Shown: one piece after another, positions 1-9,443 of the stretch | Numbering within the stretch: the first letter of the stretch is position 1 | Layout: each line of letters begins with the position of its first letter | From: Candidatus Cloacimonadota bacterium | GTDB taxonomy: Bacteria > Cloacimonadota > Cloacimonadia > JGIOTU-2 | Assembly: GCA_030613025.1 (NCBI GenBank) | Contig: JAUWMT010000004.1 | Coordinates: 22,345-86,344, forward strand | Direction of reading: 5' to 3' | DNA: 64,000 nt | Notes under the pieces: generated by a model | The model's input: only the letters and a program-made list of their open reading frames with translations | What the model was told of the DNA's origin: nothing | Database searches by the model: none | Position numbers and translations under genes: made by a program

Positions 1-691
1 CAATCAAGTCTTCGAGTTTTCTTTGCAGAGTAGGAATAATTTCGAGAGGTTTCTCTAAATTTATTTTATTGTCACTCTTTTTATCGCGTTTAATGTCCGA
101 CATGTTTTTTGACGACAAAACATTAACTGCAATAATATGATTTGCACCCATTTCACTTGCTACATTAATTGGAACAGGACTAACGAGACCGCCGTCAACG
201 AGAATAATATTATTCCAGATTACCGGTTGAAATACAATAGGGATTGAAATACTGGCACGAATTGCTTCTACGAGATCGCCTTTACTAAAATGGATTTCCT
301 GCCCTGTGAGCAGATCGGTTGCTAATGCCGTAAAAGGAATTTGTAGATTTTCTATCTTTTTTTCACCTAATATTGAGGTTAAAAATTCCTGAACTTTTGT
401 TCCTGAGACCAAACCTGATTTGCCAAATCCGGGTGAAAAAAGCTTTGCAGTGGATGCCAGATCGGCTTCCAAAGCTATATCCTCAATCTCTTTGATACTT
501 AATCCGCCGGCGTAAGCACCTCCGATCAAAGCTCCAATACTTGAACCGGCAATAAAATCAATTTTTACATTCATTTCTTCTAAATATTTTATAACGCCGA
601 TATGAGATAGCCCTTTTGCGCCACCGCAGCCAAGAACCAAACCCACTTTTTTCTTTTTAAAGTGCTTCATCAATTTGTCTTTCCATTCCAT
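1..691 (-). CDS. Patatin-like phospholipase (3' end outside window)
   Basis: Translating the minus strand from the ATG at 691 gives an open frame that runs off the left edge of the window. It begins MEWKDKLMKHFKKKKVGLVL. It carries the patatin signature: a glycine-rich oxyanion-hole motif GCGGAKG, the nucleophile elbow GSSIGA (GxSxG, Ser nucleophile) and the catalytic DGG aspartate. Patatin-family proteins are Ser-Asp dyad lipid acyl hydrolases, and this is the RssA/YchK-like short bacterial type. No signal peptide is seen, so it is probably cytoplasmic or membrane-peripheral. A GAGGAA ribosome site about six bases upstream supports the start. It follows the RND exporter gene by only 10 bases, so it is probably the last gene or among the last of the TetR-radical SAM operon. 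Substrate is unknown. Confidence 0.9.
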   Translation of the reverse strand, partial: MEWKDKLMKHFKKKKVGLVLGCGGAKGLSHIGVIKYLEEMNVKIDFIAGSSIGALIGGAYAGGLSIKEIEDIALEADLASTAKLFSPGFGKSGLVSGTKVQEFLTSILGEKKIENLQIPFTALATDLLTGQEIHFSKGDLVEAIRASISIPIVFQPVIWNNIILVDGGLVSPVPINVASEMGANHIIAVNVLSSKNMSDIKRDKKSDNKINLEKPLEIIPTLQRKLEDLI

Positions 692-701
692 AATTATTTC
701 C

Positions 702-3647
702 TCATTTTTTATCTTTAAAATTATTCACTTTCTGTTTTATGTTTGCTTTGATATTTATTGCCCGTCTCAACGCCATATGTTTCAAGTCTCCAATGAAGGA
801 AGCGTGTGTGATCAAAAGAAGTGAAGGCAAAAATGTTAAGGATGCTGTAGCACTAACTACCATTGTAAGTGCAATTAACCAGCCGAATCTTTGCATCGGA
901 ACAATACTACCCAATAATAATGTCAGGAAACCGAGCATTACAGAAAAAGCATTAATTATGATGCCTTTACCAGTTGTTTGTAATGTGGTTTCAAGAGCAT
1001 TTTCCACGCTGTTTTTCTTGCCGATCTCAAAATGAAAACGGTTATTAAAGTGAATTGTATAATCGATTCCAATTCCCACGGCAACACTCCCGATCATCAC
1101 CGTGGCAGCATCTAAGGGGATTTTAAAAATCCACATAATTGCAAAATTGAAAAGAACAGTGAGAACAATTGGCAAAATGGAAATCAAACCACCAATGAAC
1201 GATTTGAACTGAATTGCTAACAAAATAAACACAAGTCCAATCGCAAAAAGAAGACTGTATGTCTGGCTGGAAACGATGTTGTTGTCGATGTCTTTATAAA
1301 TTATCGGCATACCTGTTTGCTGTAAATCGAGAGAGATCGTTGGATTCTGATCATCTTTATTTATGTTTTTAAATTTTGTATTGGAAATGAAGATTTGAGT
1401 GTCATTAATTTCCCAGACATCACCGATCAGATTCTTTTTAAAATCAGGATTTTGCTGAATATCTTTTGAGAATAACGGGGTTATTTCTTTTATCAGGCTA
1501 TTAACTTTATTCCATTTTATCTCATTCTCGATGATAGATACAATCGACATCGCTGCATAATCCAGCATTTCAGGATCATCTTCATAATATGAATTTGGAA
1601 CAATTTTCTTTAAGTTAGAAACAATTCCTTTTTCAGAATGATCCTGATTTTTCTCAAAATATTTCAGGAGAGAATTTATCACTTTATTCTGCAGAGCTGA
1701 AGATTCTATCAGCAGATCACTGTCCTCGTCATTCATATAATCTACCAATTTAATAGTTATGCTGGAAGTTGGAATTTCCTGATCATCTTGAGTTAGATGT
1801 TCATGCAGGATTTCTTCTAACGCATCTCGATCTTTTATTTCAAAACCATAATGAGTAGCATCATAAAAAATCATATTAGAAATATTTACCACTCTTTTTT
1901 GATTTATCTCTTTTAGATTGGAATTTGCTTCTGTTAAATCTATCGTCAAAATATCAGAATTTATATTTTCGGAAATAAACCGATCTATTTGGCCAGTTAT
2001 TAGATTTGCTTTTTTTGTATTAACAGTTCCCAGTTTTGCCTGAATTAATCCTTCATTATTTTGCGAATTGATTAATTGTGGGAGAATTTCATTTCCCTCT
2101 AAAAAGAACCAGAGATTTGCCACTCCTTCGCGGGTTTCGGGGATGCAATAACTGTCATTCATCACATCGTTCATTTCGCAGATCAGATCGGCAATAGATT
2201 GAGGACTGTTCACATCCGGCAAACTTTTCAAGTATTTTTCCAATTTTACAATCTCTTTTAAGACAGCAGGTTCCTGCAGATCACCTTTTACTAAGATCTG
2301 GATAGGAATGGAACCGCCGAGTTTTGATTCCATCATATCCTCTGCCTGACGAATTTCACTATCCTTCTTAAAATAATCCACCATATTTACTTCTCTGCTA
2401 ATATTGAAAATAGAAAAAATGCCGATTGCACAAATAGAGAATCCTACAAGCACGATTCCAACTTTTCTTTTTATAATGACTCCACTTAACCTTTTCATAA
2501 AACGATTCGTTGAGGTGTATTGGGTAGATTTCTGATTCTTTCTGATTTTAGGCGGAGGCATAAATGAAAGCAAAGCCGGCAAAAAAGTGATTGAAACAAT
2601 AAAGGCGAACATAACTCCGATTGCCGTGAAAATTCCGAATTCTTTGATAATCGTTAGATTAGAAACTAAAAATGCCAAAAACCCGATGGATGTGGTCAAT
2701 CCTGCCAGAAAAATCGGCACACCGACTTCGCTGATAGTATTTTTGATAGCTTCTATTTTATTATCACCTTTGCGGATATCTTCTAAATATTTGTTTACCA
2801 TATGAATTCCGTAAGCACTGCCTATAGCAAGCAGCAAGATAGGCATTCCGTCAGAAGCGATTGTAAGTTTGATCCCAAACAAAGACATTAGCCCCAAACC
2901 CCAGATTGTGCTGATGATCACAGTTGCGAGTGGTAATATCACTCCTCGCTTACTGCGGAAACTTATTGCCAAAGTTATGATCAATAAAAGAAGAACTACA
3001 GGAAGTAATTTGGCAACATCGGAATTAATAACATCTGTCAGATAAATCATCTGGAAGGGAATACCGGCAAAGTATAATTTTTCGTTTCCTTCTGTGGATT
3101 GAACCAATTCTTTCATTTCTCGCCCAACAACAAGCCGGTCTGCATCTTCATTTAATCGGGCAATAACTACTGCTATAGTTCCATCATCCGAAACGATATT
3201 TCCACGATACATTTCTTTGGATAATGTGTAATTCTTGATTTTTCCCAACTCTTCTTTATTTGATGGAATATTTCGCTCATCAACCAATTTTCCGACTTCC
3301 AAGCCATCTTCCATCTTCTTAATATCGATAACATCTGTAAGACTGGTTACATAAGATATTTCCGGCATTTCTTTCAATTGTTGAGTTATCGTGTTTATCC
3401 GGTTTAAGGTATTTGGATTGAACACATCATCTGTTTCCAAAGCGATCATTGCCAGAGAATTGCCTCCGAATTTATCTCCGACTTCATTGAATAAAACCAC
3501 ATTCGGATCTTCCTGCGGTAAGTATTCCAGGATGTCACTGCTTATTTCCAGTTTTCGTAACTGGAATGCCATAAATACTGTTATAATGATAGTTACAATA
3601 ATTATCGGAACACGATATTTCAGCACCAATTCTGCGAATTTTCTCAT
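702..3647 (-). CDS. RND/MMPL-family exporter (HAE3-like), 981 aa
   Basis: Large inner-membrane protein with a transmembrane segment at residues 13-32, a periplasmic domain, then a block of five or six helices (about 210-375, LLLLIITLAISF onward) and the same layout again in the second half (last block about 800-950, FAIGLVFILLAIQF onward). This two-fold arrangement is that of the RND superfamily, closest to the hydrophobe/amphiphile efflux-3 (MMPL/HpnN-like) group, which often moves lipids or hydrophobic compounds. The second periplasmic region (about 430-790) is longer than usual. No adaptor or TolC gene adjoins it, unlike the AcrB-type pump at 43975-47067. Neighbours (patatin, START domain, GtrA, radical SAM enzymes) fit transport of a lipid or lipid-linked product. 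That role is inference. Confidence 0.88.
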   Translation of the reverse strand: MRKFAELVLKYRVPIIIVTIIITVFMAFQLRKLEISSDILEYLPQEDPNVVLFNEVGDKFGGNSLAMIALETDDVFNPNTLNRINTITQQLKEMPEISYVTSLTDVIDIKKMEDGLEVGKLVDERNIPSNKEELGKIKNYTLSKEMYRGNIVSDDGTIAVVIARLNEDADRLVVGREMKELVQSTEGNEKLYFAGIPFQMIYLTDVINSDVAKLLPVVLLLLIITLAISFRSKRGVILPLATVIISTIWGLGLMSLFGIKLTIASDGMPILLLAIGSAYGIHMVNKYLEDIRKGDNKIEAIKNTISEVGVPIFLAGLTTSIGFLAFLVSNLTIIKEFGIFTAIGVMFAFIVSITFLPALLSFMPPPKIRKNQKSTQYTSTNRFMKRLSGVIIKRKVGIVLVGFSICAIGIFSIFNISREVNMVDYFKKDSEIRQAEDMMESKLGGSIPIQILVKGDLQEPAVLKEIVKLEKYLKSLPDVNSPQSIADLICEMNDVMNDSYCIPETREGVANLWFFLEGNEILPQLINSQNNEGLIQAKLGTVNTKKANLITGQIDRFISENINSDILTIDLTEANSNLKEINQKRVVNISNMIFYDATHYGFEIKDRDALEEILHEHLTQDDQEIPTSSITIKLVDYMNDEDSDLLIESSALQNKVINSLLKYFEKNQDHSEKGIVSNLKKIVPNSYYEDDPEMLDYAAMSIVSIIENEIKWNKVNSLIKEITPLFSKDIQQNPDFKKNLIGDVWEINDTQIFISNTKFKNINKDDQNPTISLDLQQTGMPIIYKDIDNNIVSSQTYSLLFAIGLVFILLAIQFKSFIGGLISILPIVLTVLFNFAIMWIFKIPLDAATVMIGSVAVGIGIDYTIHFNNRFHFEIGKKNSVENALETTLQTTGKGIIINAFSVMLGFLTLLLGSIVPMQRFGWLIALTMVVSATASLTFLPSLLLITHASFIGDLKHMALRRAINIKANIKQKVNNFKDKK

Positions 3648-3718
3648 TGATTTTCTCCTACATATCCATTTTTTATATTTTTTTTCGTGAATTTTATTTT
3701 GATTAATATCTTCATCAA

Positions 3719-4147
3719 TTATGGCAATTGATAAAGTGTTGTAATGTCAATATTTTCTAAATCATCTCCCTTGTTGATATGGAGAGTTTGTGGAATCGTA
3801 ACACCTGTAAGTGTATCAACCACACCATAATAGCCAACTCTATCAGTATCAAGATCGAAAATAAAGTTATGATTAGCATCATCAATAGCTGCTACATAAT
3901 GGTCGCCAGCACTTACTGCAACCATTGTATAATTTCCATTAGAATTTGTTATCATTCCATTGGAAAGCGAAATACCCTGGGTTACTTCATCCCCTGCTTC
4001 TAATAATATGACATAGGCACCTGAAACTGGCTCTCCATCATTGCTTACGTTCCCTGAAATAGTTGTAGTTATCGCTTTCACGATATCGTCACAACCGGAT
4101 ATTGTGATAACTATCAAAACTGCTAATACATAAAATCTTTTTTTCAT
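3719..4147 (-). CDS. Small lipoprotein with carboxypeptidase-regulatory-like (beta-sandwich) domain
   Basis: An open frame begins at 4156, but the AAAGGA ribosome site is well placed only for the in-frame ATG at 4147, so I chose MKKRFYVLAVLI as the start (142 aa). A hydrophobic stretch ends in a lipobox-like ISGC, so a lipid-anchored exported protein is likely. The mature part has the pattern SGNVSNDGEPVSGAYVILLE and later GNYTMVAVSAGDHYVAAIDD. This is typical of carboxypeptidase-D regulatory-like or CNA-B-like beta-sandwich domains, which act as structural or binding modules and not as enzymes. It lies between the START-domain gene and the RND exporter, on the same strand and closely spaced. 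Specific role unknown. Confidence 0.75.
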   Translation of the reverse strand: MKKRFYVLAVLIVITISGCDDIVKAITTTISGNVSNDGEPVSGAYVILLEAGDEVTQGISLSNGMITNSNGNYTMVAVSAGDHYVAAIDDANHNFIFDLDTDRVGYYGVVDTLTGVTIPQTLHINKGDDLENIDITTLYQLP

Positions 4148-4167
4148 TTTAATCATCCTTTTTTTGT

Positions 4168-4788
4168 TTAAGATAGCTCTGCTCTATCTTTTATTGCTTT
4201 AATGTTGATTCTTAGAGGAGACAGATACAATGGAAATTCCATCTCCGGTTTTTTATTGATCAAAAATTTTGCAGCACCTGTAAAGTTGTCTCCATCAACT
4301 TCCTTTGTCCGAAAAAGCACAACACGCTTCCCTTGGTCAATCGGAATTAATTTATAACGCCCTGTCTCCCTATTTATTTCGGTATCTATGATAATAAGTT
4401 CGGGTTTTTTTAAAATATATTTGGTAGTATATCTAACAGTAGAACCAATAACCATAAATTTAAATTCTACAGCAGATTCAACTGTAATCTCATTATTGTC
4501 TTTCTTTATAATTTTACAATCTTTATGTCCTGGTATAAATTCAGGATAGTTTTCAAAATCAGTTAATACCTTCCATACTTTATCCAACGGTGCATCAATT
4601 AGGATAGCCAATGTTATGTATTTAATTTCTCCATTTATTTCTTCAAGATGAATTAATTCACCTTTGTTTAGTAATATTTTTAAAGTTGATTCATCCAATT
4701 CTTGCTCTAATATATTTGCAAAAGTACTATTTGCAACCAAAATAATTAAACTCATGGTTAATATAATTGCTGATGTTTTTTTAATCAT
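4168..4788 (-). CDS. Exported SRPBCC/START-like (polyketide cyclase/RatA-type) lipid-binding protein
   Basis: 206 residues. An N-terminal signal peptide (MIKKTSAIILTMSLIILVANSTFA) is followed by a helix-grip domain with the hallmark LIDAPLDKVWKVLTDFENYPEFIPG, as in the SRPBCC superfamily (START, coenzyme-Q-binding Coq10/RatA). These domains bind hydrophobic ligands in a deep pocket, and the signal peptide places this one in the periplasm. The start codon overlaps the GtrA stop codon by one base (TAATG arrangement), implying translational coupling. In an operon with an RND exporter and patatin, a periplasmic lipid-carrier role is plausible but unproven. Confidence 0.8.
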   Translation of the reverse strand: MIKKTSAIILTMSLIILVANSTFANILEQELDESTLKILLNKGELIHLEEINGEIKYITLAILIDAPLDKVWKVLTDFENYPEFIPGHKDCKIIKKDNNEITVESAVEFKFMVIGSTVRYTTKYILKKPELIIIDTEINRETGRYKLIPIDQGKRVVLFRTKEVDGDNFTGAAKFLINKKPEMEFPLYLSPLRINIKAIKDRAELS

Positions 4789-5198
4789 TATTTATTATCC
4801 TCTTTTTTAAATATATACTTCTCATTTGCAAAAAAGCTAAAAATTCCGGAAAAACATAATGCTATAACATTACAGATAACGATATGAAAATGGAAAAGTT
4901 CATTGATTACAGCTAATAATCCTATTTTCAAGACAAGAGAAATTAATAATGCAAAATTATAACCTAGAAAAAGTCTTAAAAAATCAGATCTATCATTATG
5001 AACTCTATGATTCCATATCCAGAAATAGCAGATAATATAGGTTACAACAATTCCTAATTCATAGGAGATTGCCGGAGATAATATATATTTTGTGAAATAG
5101 GAATGAAAAAAAAGTGTTGTAAGTAACCATAACATAGATGTATCGACAATTGCTCCGGCAACTCCTCTTATTACAAACTTTATGAAATTTTGCAGCAT
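4788..5198 (-). CDS. GtrA-family membrane protein
   Basis: 136 residues with four predicted transmembrane helices. It opens with FIKFVIRGVAGAIVDTSMLWLL and has the conserved FWIWNHRVH and C-terminal FFANEKYIF stretches of the GtrA family. GtrA-like proteins are small polytopic proteins tied to polyprenyl-linked sugar flipping or cell-surface polysaccharide synthesis. Length and topology are normal for the family. It is translationally coupled to the downstream START-domain gene and lies about 100 bases after the radical SAM gene. No glycosyltransferase partner is present in the operon, so its substrate here is uncertain. Confidence 0.88.
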   Translation of the reverse strand: MLQNFIKFVIRGVAGAIVDTSMLWLLTTLFFHSYFTKYILSPAISYELGIVVTYIICYFWIWNHRVHNDRSDFLRLFLGYNFALLISLVLKIGLLAVINELFHFHIVICNVIALCFSGIFSFFANEKYIFKKEDNK

Positions 5199-5301
5199 AT
5201 TAATTCACTAATTCAGGCAATGATTTTTCTTAAATAAACAACAACCGCTTCCTCAAGGAATTTCTTTGATATGCCGGAATTTGATAGAGGGTTAATTTTT
5301 T

Positions 5302-6693
5302 TCATTCTAAATAATCGGCATTAAACAAAGTTATCCAATCGCCTTCTTGCCATGCTTTATCATATATCTTCTTTACTCCTTTAGCATATTTATCCAATTC
5401 ATCTTTAAATGGGGATGAAAAAAGGCAATCTCCCCCTGGATATGATGGATGGGCACCAAATCTTTTTACATGTTCCCGTAAAATTTCAGGACGGTCAACT
5501 ACCATACAAGGACGAAGAAGATTTCCATCGTATGGAATACCTTCTCTTATTGCCTTAAAAAATGGTGATTTCAGTGCCTCGGTTATTGTTTTATTTCTAA
5601 TATTATCAATGGCAAACTGGGCAAATGCACAGGGTTCAATATCACCAAGTGGATTTATATGCAGATATGATTTCCCACCAGCCATACAACCATTCATTAA
5701 AGGACCATCATTCCAGAAATCGACAAGAAAAATTGGTTTTGTATTCCTTAATTTATAAATTCTTTTCCGTAAATAATTTCTCTGCTCAGGTGTAATCATT
5801 AGAGAGGTATCGGGATTTCTTCCAATGGGAATATACTGAAAATACCATCCATTCAAACAACCTTTTTCAATTAGATCATCAATAAATTCATCAGAAGTTA
5901 TTTCCTCTACATTGTAGCGGGTAGCGGTCACTGAAAAACCAAAAGGGACTCCTTCATTTTTCAGATTATTCATTGCCTTTATTCCCTTTCTATAAACACC
6001 TTTTCCCCTTCTTGAATCAGTTTTTTCTTCACCGCCTTCTACACTTATCATCATAGCAGCATTACCTATTTCACCAAGTCTTTTTGCTACTTCTTCACTG
6101 ATCAGTGTCGCATTTGTATAAATCTGGAAGTATACATCAGGATATTTTTCATAAAGATCAAAAAGGTCTTTTCTGATAAATGGTTCCCCACCAGTAATTG
6201 TAATAAAGTTGACCCCCATCTCTCTTACTTCTTCAATAATTCTTTCTAACAAGCACATTTCAAGGTCAGGAACTTTTTGGAATTTTCCAGCCCAGCATCC
6301 TTCACAGCGGAGATTACACTTCATTGTTGGACTAACCACTATGTTTGTAGGACCTTCAAAACCTTCTCTTTTGGCAAATTTGTTTTTCTTTTTCTTCCAG
6401 TATAATGCTTTTAAAAATATATTCATAAAAAGCAGATTCCTGCAATGTGGATTTAATTCGCCATTTATTCTTTTTATCCACCTTTTTACAGGATGTTTCG
6501 CTTCACCCAATTTTTTGAAATAGTCAAATTGCTCTTTGCCTTCCTTCGTTCCTCCAAGAATCAATGCCAGTTTTTGCATAATTTCTATTTCCCTGATAAA
6601 ATTCTTATCTGAGGAATTTACAACAAGTTTAATTGCCTGATTCTCCATTAACTCCATCAAGTGGTTTTTTATTTTTTTAACCTCTTTTTTCAT
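5302..6693 (-). CDS. Radical SAM protein with SPASM-like C-terminal region (paralogue of 7834-9291)
   Basis: 463 residues. The radical-SAM cluster motif is CNLRCEGC (Cys126, Cys130, Cys133), followed by the ITGGEPF motif and ISVEGG. The C-terminal part has further cysteines (NGCMAGG, GDIEPCAF, RPCMVV, GGDCLF) suggestive of a SPASM or twitch auxiliary-cluster domain. An N-terminal ~110-residue helical extension precedes the barrel. The protein at 7834-9291 has its CxxxCxxC at the same residue numbers and shares the motifs downstream, so the two are paralogues flanking a GNAT-like gene. No precursor-peptide gene is visible. Given the lipid-type neighbours, modification of a lipid is one hypothesis and modification of a protein another. 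The substrate cannot be read from sequence. Confidence 0.88.
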   Translation of the reverse strand: MKKEVKKIKNHLMELMENQAIKLVVNSSDKNFIREIEIMQKLALILGGTKEGKEQFDYFKKLGEAKHPVKRWIKRINGELNPHCRNLLFMNIFLKALYWKKKKNKFAKREGFEGPTNIVVSPTMKCNLRCEGCWAGKFQKVPDLEMCLLERIIEEVREMGVNFITITGGEPFIRKDLFDLYEKYPDVYFQIYTNATLISEEVAKRLGEIGNAAMMISVEGGEEKTDSRRGKGVYRKGIKAMNNLKNEGVPFGFSVTATRYNVEEITSDEFIDDLIEKGCLNGWYFQYIPIGRNPDTSLMITPEQRNYLRKRIYKLRNTKPIFLVDFWNDGPLMNGCMAGGKSYLHINPLGDIEPCAFAQFAIDNIRNKTITEALKSPFFKAIREGIPYDGNLLRPCMVVDRPEILREHVKRFGAHPSYPGGDCLFSSPFKDELDKYAKGVKKIYDKAWQEGDWITLFNADYLE

Positions 6694-6721
6694 ATCAAAT
6701 CCTCATTTTTAAAATGTGTTT

Positions 6722-7837
6722 TCATATTTCCATTTCATAAATTCTATATTTCTTATAGATCTTTGCACCAATCGCTATCTCAAACTGGTTTATTAAATCA
6801 TTATCTTCTAAAATCCAGCTGTGTTCACCCCATTTGTAACCTAATCGTACAGCATTCATTTCTGTCTCATAATACAAAACAGCAACTATTCCTGTGTTGC
6901 GATATTCTTTTTTAACTCCACCGATAAGTGAGCGTGTTCCATCAATTTTCTTCTTATAATGAAGGAACTTCAAAATTTCAACTGGTCCTAATCTACCATT
7001 TAATTTTTTCAATACTTGATTTATATCAGGTATTGTAACAGAAACTCCTAACGGCTGATTATCAATTTCAGCAAATAAACCCAGTTCTGGTTCGGCAAAT
7101 TGTTTAAACTTTTTTGCGGATAAATCCATCTCCTTATCTGTCATTGGGACAAATCCCCAGTTCTTTTCCCAGGCGGAATTATAAATATCTTTAAGAAATT
7201 GAGTATCTCTTTTGAAGTTTTTCATATCAAAAGGGCGAATTTTCACTCCTGTTTTCTTCTTTATTCTTTCTACTATCTTTTCAATCCGTTCAGGAACACC
7301 ATCTTCTGTTTTTTTTATGAAAGCATTAAGGTCTTTTGCTTTATGAAAACCATATCGTTCCGCAAACTCTAAATAGTAAGGTAGTGTATAAGGCATCATT
7401 ACTGTCGGTGGTTTATCAAACCCTTCCAAAAGAAATCCACATTCATCATTTAAGCTTGGACTTGCCGGTCCACGCATAATGTTCATCCCATTTAGTTGTA
7501 GCCATCCTTTTGCCTCATCCCATAATAATCGTGCTACTTCAAATTCATTTATACATTCAAAAAAACCAAAAAATCCAGTTTTTTCCTGATGGAAATTATT
7601 ATGATTATCATCAATAATAGCCACAATTCTTCCAATAGGTTCACCATCTTTTCGGGCTAAAAATATTTTCTTCCTTGCATGCTCCCAAAAAGGATTTTTA
7701 TTCTTATTAAGAGTGTCTCTTACTTCACTTAAAAGAGGTGGAACCCAATATGGATTATTTTTATAGATTTTCCATGGCAATTTAAGAAAGGGTTTCACGT
7801 CTTTTATGGTTTTTAATTGAACAATCTCAATATTCAT
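6722..7837 (-). CDS. GNAT-like acyltransferase-fold protein, 371 aa
   Basis: The protein opens with the pattern FLKLPWKIYKNNPYWVPPL, then ARKDGEPIGRIVAIIDD and RGPASPSLNDECGFLLEGF. These are hallmarks of a family of about 370-390 residues with the acyl-CoA N-acyltransferase (GNAT) fold, widespread and uncharacterised. The C-terminal half has LGVSVTIPDINQVL and a GVKKEYRNTGIVAVLYYE acyl-CoA-binding-like stretch. It sits between two paralogous radical SAM genes. Its start overlaps the upstream radical SAM gene's stop by four bases, so the two are translationally coupled. An aminoacyl- or acyl-transfer role in the same pathway is inferred. The acceptor is unknown. Confidence 0.78.
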   Translation of the reverse strand: MNIEIVQLKTIKDVKPFLKLPWKIYKNNPYWVPPLLSEVRDTLNKNKNPFWEHARKKIFLARKDGEPIGRIVAIIDDNHNNFHQEKTGFFGFFECINEFEVARLLWDEAKGWLQLNGMNIMRGPASPSLNDECGFLLEGFDKPPTVMMPYTLPYYLEFAERYGFHKAKDLNAFIKKTEDGVPERIEKIVERIKKKTGVKIRPFDMKNFKRDTQFLKDIYNSAWEKNWGFVPMTDKEMDLSAKKFKQFAEPELGLFAEIDNQPLGVSVTIPDINQVLKKLNGRLGPVEILKFLHYKKKIDGTRSLIGGVKKEYRNTGIVAVLYYETEMNAVRLGYKWGEHSWILEDNDLINQFEIAIGAKIYKKYRIYEMEI

Positions 7838-9291
7838 TTTTTACTTTCCTTATCACCAGGTTCCAAATAGTTATTCTCCCAAATTGGATCAAGAAGTTCG
7901 GCAAGCTCATCGTCGTATTTAATCATTGCATCGTAGTATTCCGGGTCACGAAGGCAGAGAGCAGATGGATATCCAGGTTTGGATTCAGTCTTCACAAACA
8001 AATCATGTGCTTCTTTGTGGTGATCTCGGATAAAGCAGGGTCTGATTTCATTACCGCGTGTATTGGGTGGACACATATAATTATATGATAATTGCCAGTT
8101 ACGAACTCCTTTGAATAAATCAGAAAATAAAGCATCTGTTAATGTTTTTCCTTGTGAGAAGAGATCATGAATATTATCCTTCCAGAATGGAACAAAAACG
8201 CAAGGATAGATATTCCCATTCCAATCGATATAGAGATAACCTTCGGGGCGTGCACCAGCAATGCAACCTGAAGAAAAAGTACCACCATTCCAGAAATCAG
8301 CAAAAAATAAACGCTCTTTTCGTACTATCTCTTGTTCCCGTTCCCACATTTTAGTTCGTACTAAAGGAGAGACTTGGTGATCAACATCCGCACCTCTTCC
8401 AATTGGCATATATTGGAAAAGCCATTCATAAAGTGCTCCCTGCTCATCGAAGTAGAATTTGATCATTTCTTTAGAGATAAGAAGTTCTGCATTCTCGGGT
8501 GTGGCAGTAACAGAAATGCCAAAAGGAACACCGGCATTACGCAGATTTTCAAAGGCAGAAAGAATTCTTTTGTATGTTCCCTTTCCTCTTCGTTCGTCGG
8601 TTTCCTTTTCAAATCCTTCTACAGAGATAGCTGGAGTTATATTTCCAACTTCTGCAAGTCTTTTTGCTTTTTCTTTATCAATGAGAGTGCCATTTGTATA
8701 AACGAGAAAATATTGTTCCGGATGAAGTCTTGCGATCTCAATGATATCCACATCTCCATCTTGCCAGAGAAATGGTTCTCCACCGGAAATAACAGTGAAC
8801 CAGCTTCCCCATTTCTCGTACTTCTCGTGGAGCACACTTTCTAAATCCTCCGCAGATAGTGATGGCAATCCCTTTGGAATACTTACAGCGTAGCAATCCT
8901 TACACCGCAGGTTGCATTTTCCCCCAGGCGAGATAGTCAGGAAACCGGGTGGTTTTACACCGTATTCATCTTCATATTTTTTCATCTTTTCTTTTCTGTT
9001 TACCCTAGTCAGAAACTCTTTTAGAAATAAATTGATCATTCGATCTCGCACAGCGGGGGAGCCGTTGTCGTACGCCTTGAGAGCTGCTCGCACTACATTT
9101 GACGCTATATAAAACTTGTCCTCTCTTTGTCGTCTTGGGCCAATCTTAATTGGATCACCTTTATTAACATACAATCTATATGCAACCTTTTCAAGCGGTG
9201 GCAAAGTTACCTTCCATGCTTTTGTGATCGAACTTAGATTTGCGACTTGCTTTGCGATAAATTCGCTGAGTTTCAATGTACTCGTTTTCAT
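7834..9291 (-). CDS. Radical SAM protein with SPASM-like C-terminal region
   Basis: 485 residues. The iron-sulfur motif CNLRCKDC (Cys126, Cys130, Cys133) is followed by VISGGEPFLW and ISVEGFEKETDERRGKGTY, typical of SPASM-group radical SAM proteins. Later cysteines occur in SSGCIAGA, GNIYPCVF, IRPCFIR and PSALC, likely ligands of auxiliary clusters. It is the first gene after the divergently unmarked 150-base gap downstream of the TetR gene and probably starts the operon that continues through the GNAT-like protein, the second radical SAM protein, GtrA and the START protein. Reaction and substrate cannot be deduced. SPASM enzymes modify peptides, while other radical SAM enzymes join or methylate lipids. 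Confidence 0.88.
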   Translation of the reverse strand: MKTSTLKLSEFIAKQVANLSSITKAWKVTLPPLEKVAYRLYVNKGDPIKIGPRRQREDKFYIASNVVRAALKAYDNGSPAVRDRMINLFLKEFLTRVNRKEKMKKYEDEYGVKPPGFLTISPGGKCNLRCKDCYAVSIPKGLPSLSAEDLESVLHEKYEKWGSWFTVISGGEPFLWQDGDVDIIEIARLHPEQYFLVYTNGTLIDKEKAKRLAEVGNITPAISVEGFEKETDERRGKGTYKRILSAFENLRNAGVPFGISVTATPENAELLISKEMIKFYFDEQGALYEWLFQYMPIGRGADVDHQVSPLVRTKMWEREQEIVRKERLFFADFWNGGTFSSGCIAGARPEGYLYIDWNGNIYPCVFVPFWKDNIHDLFSQGKTLTDALFSDLFKGVRNWQLSYNYMCPPNTRGNEIRPCFIRDHHKEAHDLFVKTESKPGYPSALCLRDPEYYDAMIKYDDELAELLDPIWENNYLEPGDKESKK

Positions 9292-9443
9292 GATTAACTC
9301 CTGTCATGAAATTTTATTATTTTTACTTTGTAAATCAAATATGTTTGATAAAACTTCTTCTTTTATGATTTTTTCAGCTTCATAACCCAAAAATATATTC
9401 GACCATATTGGTTCTGGGTTCGAGTTCTTATTAAAAAAATATA

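Noticed and set aside
702..3647. Hopanoid exporter HpnN
   Set aside because: RND layout is similar, but no squalene-hopene cyclase or hpn genes are present, so only the broad HAE3/MMPL label is supported.
8374..8844. Plus-strand 156-residue open frame opposite the radical SAM gene
   Set aside because: It is antisense to conserved radical SAM coding sequence, has no ribosome site and no recognisable domains.
9383..9430. tRNA-like GGTTCGAGTTC words and AACCCA/TGGGTT pairing
   Set aside because: No cloverleaf, no CCA or acceptor stem. More likely an imperfect operator or chance.
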